Positions 21,788-33,668 of a stretch of 64,000 bases of DNA are shown here, piece after piece; within the stretch, counting starts at the first letter, position 1, and every line of letters starts with the position of its first letter. A program made the position numbers and the translations under genes. The stretch is from Anisodus tanguticus (Eukaryota > Streptophyta > Magnoliopsida > Solanales > Solanaceae), in the NCBI GenBank assembly GCA_034509755.1, contig CM067561.1, forward strand, positions 8,436,646 to 8,500,645, given 5' to 3'. The notes beneath the pieces are model-generated. The model was not told where the DNA came from, ran no database searches, and saw nothing but the letters and a program-made list of their open reading frames with translations.

Positions 21788-24700
21788 TGTTGACACCTAA
21801 TTTTTATCCTCCAATTATTTTATTTAATTATAGTTCTCGAATCACAGACGGAGTAAAATATACTTTTCACAAAGTGAGTATGATTTTAAAAAAATATTTC
21901 GAAAGTATTTTGTCATTTCATTTGAAAAAATATCACTTGGTATATATATTATATATCATATTCTAATTTTACATAATTTTAACCATTAATCATAATTTTG
22001 AAATTTTAACCAGAAATTATAAATATAATTGCCTTAAAAGAATTCTTAATATTAAAGAATTAATGTTCCACTTTGTCAAATTCAAAAAATTATTAATTAA
22101 ATACGATAAGGAAATTATACCTCAATTTTAAATCATTTTTAAAATTTAAAAGATGTTTGCATGATTTTAATTTCCTAATTTCTAATTAGTGTTTATTTTA
22201 GACTTAAAATGAAGCATTTGAAATATTTAGAACACTTAGGAGATTATTTGTCTATTTTATTATTTAAAAAGTAACCACATTAGCAAAATATGACCATATT
22301 TGTTTAATTACATTTTAATATGCATGTGGGCCTCATTCCATTTAAATTTGGCTGAGCCCAAGGCAATTAGCCTAGGACCCGACCCAGGGCCCAATGCAAT
22401 TCATAAGAAAGAGGGGCAAAGCCCTATAATCTCAACAAAAAAACAACGAAGAACCCTAAGGGTTCCTTTCCCTCTCTATGTTTGTTACTTCACCAAAAGA
22501 GGGAAGGACATTAAATTATCTCACCGTCTTCACTTTGCACTCCACCATACCCCAGGTGAAGTTGCCCCTCTCATTGTTTTTTCTGCCAGCATTTAATGCT
22601 CCTTGTCCGATTTACAATTTGAATCCGTCATTCTTGTCGGTTAAGAACCGATTGGAGGGAACTTTCCCCCTATTTTAGAGTTCTCCCATATAGATATGGC
22701 TTGGGTCTTCTTGGGTTCTTCTTACCCTATAAATAGAGACCCTTCGCTTTCATTTCCATGGTCCAGAACTTGAATCTTAGGCTTTTATATCGTTGAGAGT
22801 CAATTTAGAGTTAAATTTGATCAATTATTATTTAAGTTGGGATCCAACCCTTTGGCGGAACCCAGAGTTAGTCTAATTAGTCTTTCAGTTATTAAAACCC
22901 CTCATTTTTCGTGTGTTAGCGAGCTTTGAGGTCGCCGAAGGGAAGAACAATCCCGAACTTCAATCCTAGGCTGCCTCCACACTCCCTTTTAATTTCTTGT
23001 TTAAATTACATTATGTGATCTGTATAATGTGTTTATATGTTTATTAAGCATGTTAAAAGTATGATTAGTTGTTGTTTTAGATTATTATGTTAAGTGTTAG
23101 CATGTTTTAGTGTTTCATTACTATAACTGTCAAGCATGTTTAATTAGGATTTGATGGCTGTTTGTACTTATTAGATTAATATTCAGCATGTTTTAATTAA
23201 ATTATGTGTTGCTTGTATTCATTAAATAAATGTTTAGTATGTATGAATCATTGTTAATGGTTGTTGGTGTGTGATTAAGTTGGATAAATGATTATCATGT
23301 TAGTTTTAGGGTAGTTTAAACATGTATAAATCCTTGAAGTTACCGAACTTTTGATTAGGCTTCTCATAGGTTAGTTTAGTATGTTAAAATGGGCTATAAT
23401 CAACATTTTGTTAGCTGTTTGTGGGTGTTTAGATAAATAGATGCCTAATATGTTAGTTTAAAGTTAGTTTTGTGCACGTACAAGTCATTTAGTTAGCCTA
23501 ACACCTAGATTAAGGTTTGTTTGATCATGTCTGACCTATTTAAGTGACTTTGAAGTGATTAGCATGTTAGTTATAGTCTGTTTTAACCAAATCTTAAGTT
23601 GTTTGGTTAATGTGATGTTAAAAAAATGTTGGTATGGAATTTGTTAACTGAGCAAACTAATTTAATGTGTTGTTGTAGTGGTCTCAAGAGCATATTTTAC
23701 CTCTTAGGAACTATGGTTAGTTAACACATGCCTCACTATGCTTGTTATGTCATTTAACACTAGTTTAAAGCTAAGAATGGACTATTAGGGTAACTTAATC
23801 CTTCATGTTGCTGGCTTCAGAATAGCTTAATCATGCCTTGTGTTACTGGAGCAATGTTAAAACTGATTAGGGTATTCAATTTAAGTTCACTGGTTTAAAT
23901 ATAGGTAGTCAAAAGCAGTATAATGTCTAAAGAATGTTAGGATGCTAATAAAATCCTATAAATTGAGTTAGTGAGTTAAATGTGTAAGCATGTGGCTTGT
24001 TCTGGTTGATGTATGTGTTGTTCATATCAGTATGAAATATGTTGAATCATATATGGACTTGTCTGTGTTAGAATGATGCCTAGTATGTCAATTTGGAGTT
24101 TAATTTCATGAATATGTTGTTATAGTTGCTTATATAATATGTGTGTGTTGGCTCCTAAGGGTTACATTTGGTTGGGATATATTGAAAATAGATATGTTGT
24201 GCCACTTACCCTTTTTTTAGGTTAAAAATGACTTAATATGTTAAATGTTTAGATCAGTTGGTCTGTCTAATCAAGGTAGCGACAACTGGAACTGAACTCT
24301 CCTTTGTTTGCATATGGCCAAGACTGTTAAGTGATCTAATTGGCTTCCTCATCCTTGGCATGTCCCCAAATAGGTTCTAATGGTCTAACTTGTAGCTACT
24401 TTGGTTGTATGGATTGCCCATGTTTACATTTTGAAGTGTCATTTAAGTCCAATGTTAGGATGGATATCTACATATCTCAGCATGTTCTTGTTCCATTTAT
24501 GTATTACCTTGCTTTATGGCTTACTCATTATTGTCTTGATTCCTATTTGTAAGCATGCAGTCTGTCATTAAGTCATAATTGTCACCATGCCATCACCCAT
24601 TCATGTGCCTTAAGTCATACTGTCATGAATCCTTCTACATGTTGTATTAGATTATGAATGTATGCTTGCCTTTCTATATGGATAGTTGAGTAAATTTGCA

Positions 24701-27026
24701 CAACAAACCTTTAACATGATCCTAGTAGCACTTAAGGGCTATCACATGCATGTGTCATGTCTGCATGAACCTTGTTATGTGTTATTGAGTTAAGTATCGC
24801 TTATGCCTTATAGCATGTTTGTTGGTCCTTTGTCTAATATCCTCAATATAGGAGCCTTGCAGATAGGAACACCATCTGCCAAGCTTAAAACTGAGCATGT
24901 CTAACCTAAGACCATGTTTGTTGATTCAAAGAGTGTTTATGCACTGTGTGAATTCTTATTCTATACTCTCTGTTTGCTAAGATTGAGTGATCTAATTCCA
25001 ACACTCAGTTAGAATGAAGCTTTGAACTTGAAAATTGAGATCTTATAGTTGTTAGGTATCTAGTTTGACCCATGCCTACTCTATTCAATTCTCCATTTTA
25101 CATATGGTATTAGTTGATATTAGACCCTAGGCTTGGACTGACTATTTGTTCTGGCTTTAGGATTGTTCCTTCCTGTTTGTGTGGCTATAATCTTATTCAA
25201 GGTGTGATGATCCTGTATACTTCCTAAACTATGAAATATGGTTTTTCCTGGGATAAATTTGGTTAGGAAACACAGATATACATCTATGATGTATAATTAT
25301 GATTGATTTTCTCTTTTAAATTTCACTCATGTGCTTGCCTAAATGTCATGATAAACACCTGATATACAAGCTACATACAGACCATATATATTAATATTTC
25401 AAGTGGATGAAAGAATGTATATCTGTATGCCATCTATGCTTTTGTAATGATTGGGCATAGCCCACTTCTGTGCTTATTTGTTTCCTTCATGCGACTGTGG
25501 TCTTTGGGCCTGGCCCACTATTTGCTTCTCCTTCTTTTCCTTATGCATTGTTGTTGGTTTGGGCCAGTCAATTTGTTTTGAATCAAGTTTCCTTTGTTGT
25601 GGGTTGTTTGTTTGTTTATCTCATAAATCAATTAAATGATGAGTAAAAGATACTCTCTAACTTGGGCTTATGTTTTCCCCTTGTTTGTTTTGCTGCATCA
25701 CCATGAGATGGCCCCATCATTCTATTCATTTTAAGTTGCCTAGTCCCTAATTGATCCGGTTGGGCTGAGGCCCAATCCAATAAGTTTCGATCAAGTAAAA
25801 AGCAATGGAAGCTAATATTTGTATGAAGGTCCAGCTACGAATGAAATAGCCAACTGGTGGGGTCCGGTAGGCACACCAGTCTAAACCCTTCTCTTTTCAA
25901 TTCTTTACATATCATTGTGTATATGTGTATTTATTGTAATAAAGTACTTTGATATATTGGAACTTTACTTATGGTTGTGAATCTAGGATAGGCAAAGAAT
26001 ATGTGGATCGTTTAGCTAGATCGCCAAATAATTTCAAATCATTATTTTAAATTTGGAAAATCCGAAACAAAGGACTGTTTTAGCTAAATAAAAAGGGTTG
26101 TTTGTTCATTAGAAACTGGAATAGAATTGATTTTAAAGATAAGTGTAAAAACTGATTTTGAATTTTTGAATACATGATTTGGACTTTGGGAATTAATTGG
26201 GCTAAGTGTTGACATTTTAAGGACCCATAATTGGGCTTGAGTGATTTTAAATCGGATAAATGAACTGTTGGAATTCAGATTTAAAATTGGGCTGAATTTG
26301 ACACTTTGTATAAGATTAGAACACGGGCTAAGCCTAATAAGTTAGCATTTTAGACTAAAAACTTATCTTGGACTTCTTGTTAAGTTGAGAATTTTAGAAT
26401 GCATGATATGTTTAACCTTGGGAGATATAGCATGCAAAAAGGAACAAAAACCATTTCGTGTTACTTTTATTTCAAAACCAATTTGTCATTTCGAATGAGC
26501 TTATACCATTTTCAAAATTTGGAAAAGATTTTTTTTTAAAAAAACATGCAAGTGTGAAATTAGTCAATATAGTGGATTAAATGTGGAGTTCTACTCAAAT
26601 TCACATTTGATAATTCTTAGTCCGAAAACGAAAATTGACTAAATTACCTTGTGCATACTATTAAGTTTAACTCTATATTTTGAAACAAAACCTTGAGTTT
26701 GAATGAATGAAAATGACAAGTTATTCTTTGTGGATTTTTAAACCTTAAGCAATTCAAATCATTTTGAAGCATGTTATAGAGCCCAAAGGTCAACCGTATT
26801 CTACGTGTCCTTAATATCGGGGTGCTAACACCTTATTCGATAGATCACCAGAACCCTTACCTTGACTCTGATTTAGATAGGATTTTTCAAAGAATTTGAA
26901 AAAACCCTTACACTGATTTTCCTAATTTATAATGTGGTGACTCTAAAATAATTATCCGACTTAGAGCATCATCTAAATTCTTAATAGCTCTTTATGCGTT
27001 CACCTGCGTAAATGCAAACTGTAACA
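21788..27026 (+). repeat. Right LTR of the Ogre-like element, 5.2 kb
   Basis: Starts TGTTGACACCTAATTTTT, a typical Tat/Ogre LTR start, and ends GTAACA (TG...CA). Its last 2 kb matches the left LTR. Length of 5,239 bp fits the giant LTRs of Ogre elements. A TATA-like box at 22729-22736 puts transcription start near 22760, so the R/U5 part would exceed 4 kb. The 23000-25000 stretch is AT-rich with many GCATGTT phrases and no coding domain. Confidence 0.8.
22729..22736 (+). promoter_or_regulatory. TATA box in the Ogre-like LTR
   Basis: TATAAATA in a GC-richer setting (TTACCCTATAAATAGAGACC) about 940 bp into the LTR. This is the usual form of an LTR promoter core. The left LTR has lost this half, so this copy is the only promoter of the element visible here. 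Confidence 0.55.
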
Positions 27027-28533
27027 GGGTTCATTGTGATGTATTAACCGATCACCGCAACATTCAACATGTGTTCAGTCAACGAGATTTAAATTCTTGG
27101 CAGCGTAGATGGATGGAGTTACTCAAGGATTATAATATGGCTATTCTTTACCACCGGGGAAATGCCAATGTGGTGGTGGATTCCTTGAGCCAAAAGGTAG
27201 TGACCATGAGGAGCCTGGCGCGTTTGATTACTGATGAGTATCTTTTGACATTAGAGGTTCAGTCCTTGGACAACACCTTTGTGAGACTCGATATTTCAAA
27301 ATCGAATAGGATTTTGCCTTGTGAGGAGGTGATGTCGTTTCTCTTGGAGCAAATCAAGGCCCAACAATTTGATGATGTAAAATTATGTAAGATTAGGGAT
27401 AAGGTGTTGCGAGGAAAGCCAATGAGGTTATGTTGTATAATGATGGAGTTTTGATGATCAAAGTGCGAGTTTGTGTTCCTTGTGTTGGAGGTTTGACTAA
27501 ATTGATCATGGAGGAGGCTCACAGTTCTAGATATTTTATCTATCCGGATGCAACAAAGACGTGTCGTGATTTAAAGAAGTATTATTGGTGGGGTAGGATG
27601 AAGAGGGACATTATAGAGTTCATGTCACAATGTTTGAATTGCTAGCAGGTTAAGTATGAGCACCAGATACTGGATGGTATGACTCAGAGGATGCCTATAC
27701 CCGAGTGGAAATGAGAGAGAATAGTTATGGACTTCGTGGTTGGGATACGAAAGACTTTGGGTAACTTTGATGTCATTTGGGTCATTCTGGACAGTTTGAC
27801 TAAGTATGCACACTTCATTCTGGTCTAGACGACCTACATAGAAATTGGCCAAGATTTATATTAGAGAGATTGTTCGGTTGCATGTGTGCCCATTTCTATT
27901 ATTTTAGATCGGGATACTTAGTTTACTTCTCATTTCTGTAGGACGTTGTAAAAGGAGTTTGGTAATTATTTGGATCTTAGCACAACGTTTCACCTACAGA
28001 CGGACGGTCAGTTCTAGCTGACTATTCAGGTTTTAGACAAGCTTCTAGCAACTCAGAGTAGACAAAAGGAATATACATATTAGAAAGTTTGAGATATGGA
28101 GTTCATGGTTTGTAATCGCGTTCTATTGAAGGTCTCACCGATGAAAGGTGTGATGATGTTTGGCAAGAAGGGGAAGTTGAATCCGAGGTATATCGGGCTA
28201 TTTGAGATTCTTCGAAGAGTTAGTGAGGTGGCGTATGAGTTGGCTTTGCCACTAGGACTTTCAGGTGTTTATACGGTATTTCATGTTTCCATGTTGAAGA
28301 AGTACCATGTTGGTGGGTCCTAAATCATTCAATGGGACTCAGTGTTATTTGATCAGAATCTGGAGTTTGAAGAAGACCTTGTGGCCATTTTGGACAGGCA
28401 GGTTAGAAAGTTGAGATCTAAGGAGATTACTTTTGTGAAGGTGTGATGGAAACATCATCCTGTTGAGGAGGCTACTTGGGAGACCTAGGCTGATATGCGG
28501 AGTAGATACCCTCAACTTTTGACAAATGTTTGA
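27027..28533 (+). pseudogene. Del/Tekay-like Gypsy pol 3' end (RNase H to integrase)
   Basis: Begins abruptly at the Ogre LTR edge within RNase H: VLTDHRNIQHVFSQRDLNSWQRRWMELLKDY (27040-27135) and ANVVVDSLSQK. The integrase zinc module follows: HSSRYFIYPDATK...LKKYYWWGRMKRDI...CLNC (27520-27645); then a PIPEWK-like phrase (27693), a VSIILD-type Asp region, FHLQTDGQ (about 27990), and the C-terminal LLKVSPMKGVMMFGKKGKLNPRYIGLFEILRRV (28125) with PLGLSGVYTVFHVSMLKKY. About 110 residues of integrase are deleted near 28045, joining IQVLD to LLATQSRQK. Ends LLTNV at 28531. Stops throughout. The 5' part of this element is not in the window. Confidence 0.8.
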
Positions 28534-28545
28534 TTAATTAGTATC

Positions 28546-31090
28546 TGATATAACAACCCGTCCGATCATTTTTGTCTTAACACCCTTACTTGACCAAATT
28601 ACCCTTCTAGTAGACTCTTTTTGGAGTTTGTGACTTGCAGTGATGGGTAGCACGCTTCCCGAGGTTAATTAGATAGGTTTTGAAAGAAAAACCTAAGTTT
28701 GAAGTTTTGGAAATGAAAAGAGTTAACCTAAGGTTGACTTTTGAGTATACGGGCTCATTTATGAGTTTTGTCACTTCTAGTAGGTTTGGAATGTCGTTTA
28801 TGAATTAGTCTAGTCTTTGGTTCACTTCCCATGGCATTCAGATGTGTTTTGAGTCCTTATTTGCTAATTTGTGAAATTTGAGTAAAATCGTAAAAAAGTG
28901 TACCTTAGCTTGGTCAAATGAGTATTCAGAGTGCACGAGTAAGTTTGTAGCGTCATATACAATTGGGTAGCATATTTGGTTTGTATTTGGGAGGTCTCGG
29001 GTGAGTTTCAGATGTCGGATGAAAGATTTTTGGTTTTGCTACTACTGCTGGTTCTAGTGCAATCGCAACAGCGGTTATTGCCCGCATATTGGAAGCCGCT
29101 TCTGCGGAAGTTGGTCCACAGATGCAAGTCCTGTGAGTTTTAGAAAGGACGGAATTTGCAGAACCTTTTACAGAGAAGAGAGTCGCTTCTGTGGTGTCAT
29201 CTCTACTTCTGTGCATCTTCGGTACCTTAAGTGGGGCTGCTCCTGCGAGGAAAATTCTGCAGGAGCGTGATTTTTTTATCAAAAATAACAAATACCTCAA
29301 GTTTGAATTCATTTCTCATTTATCACTTTTCACAACTCTAAGCTTGATTTGGGGAGGAATTCAAAGGATGTTCTTTGATTCTACTCTTAGGGTAAGAATT
29401 CTATCATATTTCCATAATCTATTTATGATTCCATCATTAGTTCTAGGTTATGTATCATGTTTTGGGGATAGAAAACCTAGTGTTTATGTCTAAAGTTAAG
29501 AGGATTAATTAAATGAAATTGAAGGCCAAGTTTTGGGCATTAAGGTTTGATAATTCATATCCGGGATTGTTAATGATGAATTAACCTATTGCTAAGCTTG
29601 AATTGCTATTTTAATTCTATGATTGTTGGGTGAAATTCTAGATTAGTCCTAAAACAATTAGGGGTTTTGATGTTAAAGGCAATTGAAGACATATTTGGGA
29701 TTATATGTCCCTCAAACTTAAGGATATGACTAATTAGACCGTTACTATGCTTTTGTGACATTAAAATTTTGATTTTACCCTTGTGAGCTGGGGGTCGCTT
29801 TGAGGATGGGTTACTTTTTTGTATGTATTTAGAATATTGTGTTGACGTAGAATCTATGATAATAGACTACGATGGCTTGGAGGACTTTGCAAGGGCAAAG
29901 CCTTGGCTTGAGATTAGTTCATGGCACCTATTCAACTTTGAGGTAGGCTAAGGTCTCTATTAGAATCTTATAGATACATGTAGTATATACAAATATTGAG
30001 GGGTTTTGGGCGTGATATGGGTCCCACCTTAGTGATTGTGATGAGCACTTAGGCGGGTATCCGTGTTGAACTATTTAGAAAATCATATTTAGATTGATCC
30101 CGGCTGTTGTTATGTGGGCTTGTCGCCATGATTGATTTTAAATGTGATTGTTGATTGAGATTACTCATCACTTTATGCCTCCTGATATGAACAAGACTGA
30201 TATGTGAAACTACGTGTTATTGATAATTTGAGGCATGTTTTATTCATCTCTTTAACAAGATTTCATCTTGCTTCATGATTACTTGCTTTATTTACCATTG
30301 CATTCGTACACTCATATTATTCTGATATTGAAATCGAGTTGGTATGGAATGCTTTTGGTCCGATGAGACTTGGAAATGAAGGTAAATGGCATTGTTATGA
30401 AATGATTTGGATACTGCAATGATGTAAAGTTATATGGCTCAACAAATGAATATGTGATTGATGCTCTAGCCAGACCGAGGGATCATTCTGGTTGTGAGCA
30501 ATATATGGACTTAGCGGGTCCTCAATGGGTCATAGCTACGAGGCAAAGTCCGATGGTAAATGTACACCAGGTTGATGAAAGGTACCACTGCATTCATGCA
30601 TATCATTCATTAACATACATCATATTCATGAGATTTGTGTTTTGGGAAATTTTTATGATAAGGTGATTACGTGTTGGATAGTACTTCTCCTGAGATGGTT
30701 TACGTGATGAACAATATTTGTTGTGTGAAAGTGACTTATGTGTTTAACAAAGTTGTGTGGTAGGGTTACTTGTGTGTCGACTTGAACTTTATTTCGGTTA
30801 CATGCTATCCGTCGTTGTCGGGCTATGATGCTTATGGAGGTACGATTTGTACTCATATTACATTTGCTGCATTTTTTTGGATGCAAATACAACACTGTCT
30901 ACTAGTGCCAGACCTCGTGGCTGACGTCCGAAGCTGTGAACTTGAGATTTCAGGGTGAGACTGCCCATCCTCAACAGCCTTGTACTCTCCCTTCTTTCTC
31001 CTGTCTTTATTTTTTATTGTTGAGACAGTATTTATGGTCAATAAAAAATCAGACTATAGCATAAAAAGGCTAAAAACAAAATTAGAGATA
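28546..31090 (+). repeat. Del/Tekay-like 3' LTR (about 2.5 kb)
   Basis: Begins TGATATAACAACCCGTCC just after the pol stop, as expected for this family. It holds a GC-rich 'GCTTCTGCGG' phrase set at 29085-29275 typical of Solanaceae Tekay LTRs. Its 29930-30110 part is the reverse-complement counterpart of 61680-61830 in the minus-strand LTR at 60444-62640. Frames at 28953-29312 (minus), 29191-29493 and 30454-30666 are LTR noise. The right boundary is uncertain. Confidence 0.65.
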
Positions 31091-31094
31091 TGAG

Positions 31095-31910
31095 GTGGTA
31101 CAACATGAAGAAATTGACTTTACAGTTTCACTCAAGAATTTTTCACTTGAAACTTTTTCATTCGTACTCAAGATGACTACTATAAAATGCATTTTGAAAA
31201 TAACAGTAAAGAAGGGATGGAGACTCTATCAATTGAATGTAAATAATGTGTTCTTAAATAGGGACCTCAATGAAGAAGTTTACATGCGTTTTTCTCTAAT
31301 GGATATATTCTTCACACTGCAAAACATATATGTAAACTAAGAAGTCACTATATAAATTGGTCAAGCTTCTCGGCAATGGTACTCGACCGTAACATCAACT
31401 TCAAGTTTCAAAAAATGTTCACACTTATTCTATGATTACTCGCTTTTCAAAAGGGCATTTTCATCGATTTCTTGTCATTTTCTATGTCGATGACATACCT
31501 GGGAATAAAGTAAGAGAATTGAATGCGTTGAAATATTTCCTTGATCAAGAGTTTAAGATTAAGGACTTAGGGATCTAACATTATTACTTAGGTGCGAAAG
31601 TGTTGCGTGAAGTCAATTAATTAATTCTTTGTCAACAAAAATTAACCATAAATCCTCCCAAAGAATATAACTCTCTTCTTCTCAACTTTGTAGCATTCCC
31701 TCTGGATTGTTCAATCAAATTATGAATAGGTAAATGTTCTCCATTACAGATGTCACCTATTATCCTTGTCTTCTCGACAAATTGAACTATCTTACCAACA
31801 CAAGGCTGGAACTTTCCTTCATCGTTCAACACCTTAGTTAATATATGTTGGATCGTTGTCAACCTCATTTAGATTTGGCATTGCGGCTGCTTCAATATTT
31901 AATCAAAGAT
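31095..31910 (+). pseudogene. Old Copia reverse transcriptase relic (host of nested insertions)
   Basis: RT pieces of a Copia element: SLETFSFVLKMTTIKCILKITVKKGW (31150-31230) and YQLNVNNVFLNRDLNEEVYM (31216-31275), then after stops a KKSLYKLVK piece (31340), FYVDDI (about 31478), LNALKYFLDQEFKIKDLG (31522) and YYLGAKV. Another frame gives YYPCLLDKLNYLTN...SFIVQHLS and PHLDLALRLLQYL to 31910. Frames shift at least three times. The N-terminal RT is missing. It ends at the CCAGG target site of the Ale-like insertion; the RNase H continuation resumes at 39573. Confidence 0.75.
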
Positions 31911-31939
31911 CCAGGTATTAGCGAATATTCTCCGAAGTA

Positions 31940-32349
31940 TTAGCGAGGTTATTTCATGGTCCGCCAAGCGGCAGGCCACGCTATCCCGTTCGAGTGCTGA
32001 AGCAGAGTATCGCGGAGTTGCTAATGTCGTTGCTGAGATCTGTTGGCTCCGAAATCTTCTTTTGGAGCTCCAGTGTCCAATGCGAAAGGCGTCTATAGTC
32101 TATTGTGACAACATATCTGCCATCTATATGTCTCACAATCCGGTCCAACATCAGCGGACTAAGCATATTGAGATGGATATTCACTTTGTGCGAGAGAAGG
32201 TTGCCCTTGGTCAGGTCAAATTATTACACGTGCCTTCCTCCTATCAGTATGCAGATATTTTCACAAAGGGACTACCGAGACATCTCTTCACCGACTTCCG
32301 ATCCAGCCTTAGCGTTCGGCCTCCTCCCACTCCGACTGAGAGGGAGTAT
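31940..32349 (+). pseudogene. Ale-like Copia RNase H C-terminus (copy #2)
   Basis: A readable frame gives SWSAKRQATLSRSSAEAEYR, then EICWLRNLLLEL, VYCDNISAIYMSHNPVQHQR, KHIEMDIHFVREKV and YADIFTKGLP, the standard Copia RNase H end. The matching frame in copy #1 is at 43917-44300. It is open from the junction to the stop at 32350. With most of the element deleted it cannot function. Confidence 0.8.
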
Positions 32350-32404
32350 TAGCGAATATTCTCTGAATATTCACAGTATATTTTGTAATTATGATAGATG
32401 TATA

Positions 32405-33629
32405 TGTTGGAAATTTGCCTTTGACGGGAGTTGCGTCTGACCAACTTTAACGGCTTAAACACTAGTGTTTCGCATGTTGGAGAATCCGGTTCTTCACACG
32501 TGCATAATCTACTAAGTAAGTAGATAACCGTAGGGCCAAGAATCGTCAAATTTCGTTGAGAAATGACAGAGATATTGGTCAACGAAGTGAGGTGTTTGAA
32601 GCATGGAAAAGTGTGGTATTGAGATCAATTATCCCTCATCGGTGGAGGAAGAAAGAATTGTTTTGTTTATAAGTCTCAAGGTTGGCTTGGGGTTTGGGAC
32701 CCCAAGGGGTATCCCATGTGTTTAAAGGAGGGAGGACCTAGATGTACTTCGGTTCGAGGAAAGCCCACACGTGCGCCGCCGCCGCCCGCCCGTCCGGTCT
32801 GGGTTCTCGGGTCACGGGCTGTGGGCTGTGCTTCTTCTTATATTATCTTTTTGGACCAGAATTCTTTCATATGTACAGTTTGGTCCATGAAGTTTCAAGA
32901 AAGTCAAATTGGGTAGATTTCTGGAACGTCAACCAGCACTCAATTTAGCCATTTATTTTGGCTGAATTAATCTTCCTAAATGCCAATCCGTTGCACATCT
33001 TCACCATTTATTTTGGTGGAATTACTACCTCCATAATTGTCATACTTGGCCAGTAATGACACTTATGTGGGCAGTTGGTAAGCCTCTCCTTCAACTATAT
33101 AAAGGACCCTTTGCACCATTGTTGAGCTACAAAAAACAGATCCGTTGCACATCTTCACCATTTATTTTGGTGTAATTACTACCTCCATAATTGTCATTAC
33201 TTGGCCAGTAATGACACTTATGTGGGCAGTTGGTAAGCCTCTCCTTCAACTATATAAAGGACCCTTTGCACCATTGTTGAGCTACAAAAAACAGACACAC
33301 AAAAACAAAAACAAAATCAGTCTTCCTACTACCTTCCAGCATCATTTCATTACTCAAAATTCTTCACGGTAGCACTTGAGTTTCCTTTGCTCATTTGTTC
33401 ATTTGCTGTTTTATCTTGGGAGACAATTATCCAGGACCTAGAAATGATACATACGGGGCAATATTGTCTTAAAAACAGAGTGCAAACACTCGACTCAGCA
33501 TACCAAAAACTGTTCCAGTTTATTCTTCAAGTTCTTTGTAATTTCAGTTTATTGTTCAATTGTAATTTCAGTTCTTGTAATACTTAGCAGTTACTTGTAA
33601 TTTCCGTTTCCTGCTCATTGTAACCAACA
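32405..33629 (+). repeat. 5' LTR of the nested Copia element, with duplicated promoter
   Basis: 1,225 bp, longer than the 3' LTR (948 bp). It contains a 154-bp tandem duplication (32986-33139 and 33140-33295) that includes the TATA box twice (33096-33103 and 33251-33258). A GC-rich block at 32760-32830 (GCCGCCGCCCGCCCG) and 'GGGTCACGGGCTGTGGGCT' follow a region identical in order to the 3' LTR. Confidence 0.8.
33096..33258 (+). promoter_or_regulatory. Two TATA boxes in the 5' LTR
   Basis: TATATAAA at 33096-33103 and 33251-33258, each followed by GGACCCTTTGCACCATT, are 155 bp apart because of the tandem duplication. The 3' LTR has one copy at about 39046. Transcription would start about 30 bp downstream of each. 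Confidence 0.6.
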
Positions 33630-33668
33630 AGTTTAAGAAAATATTGTGCTTACTGTAACTGCTGCAAC

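Larger units (their letters stand above)
5972..27026 (+). mobile_element. Tat/Ogre-like Ty3/Gypsy retrotransposon, left-truncated
   Basis: A giant Gypsy element of about 21 kb even after losing about 3.3 kb of its left LTR. Direct repeats at 5972-7960 and about 25057-26990 are roughly 90% identical by eye and represent the shared part of the two LTRs. The order is LTR, tRNA primer site, ORF1 (DUF7745-like), a second extra ORF, gag, protease, RT, RNase H, second archaeal-type RNase H, integrase, long repeat-rich tail, LTR. The extra ORF before gag, the dual RNase H and the huge LTRs all fit the Tat/Ogre branch. Most genes carry stops, so the element is non-autonomous. Its right edge cuts the RNase H region of a Del/Tekay-like element. 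Confidence 0.8.

Noticed and set aside
28953..29312. 119-codon minus frame
   Set aside because: Within the Tekay-like LTR 'GCTTCTGCGG' repeats; no domain.
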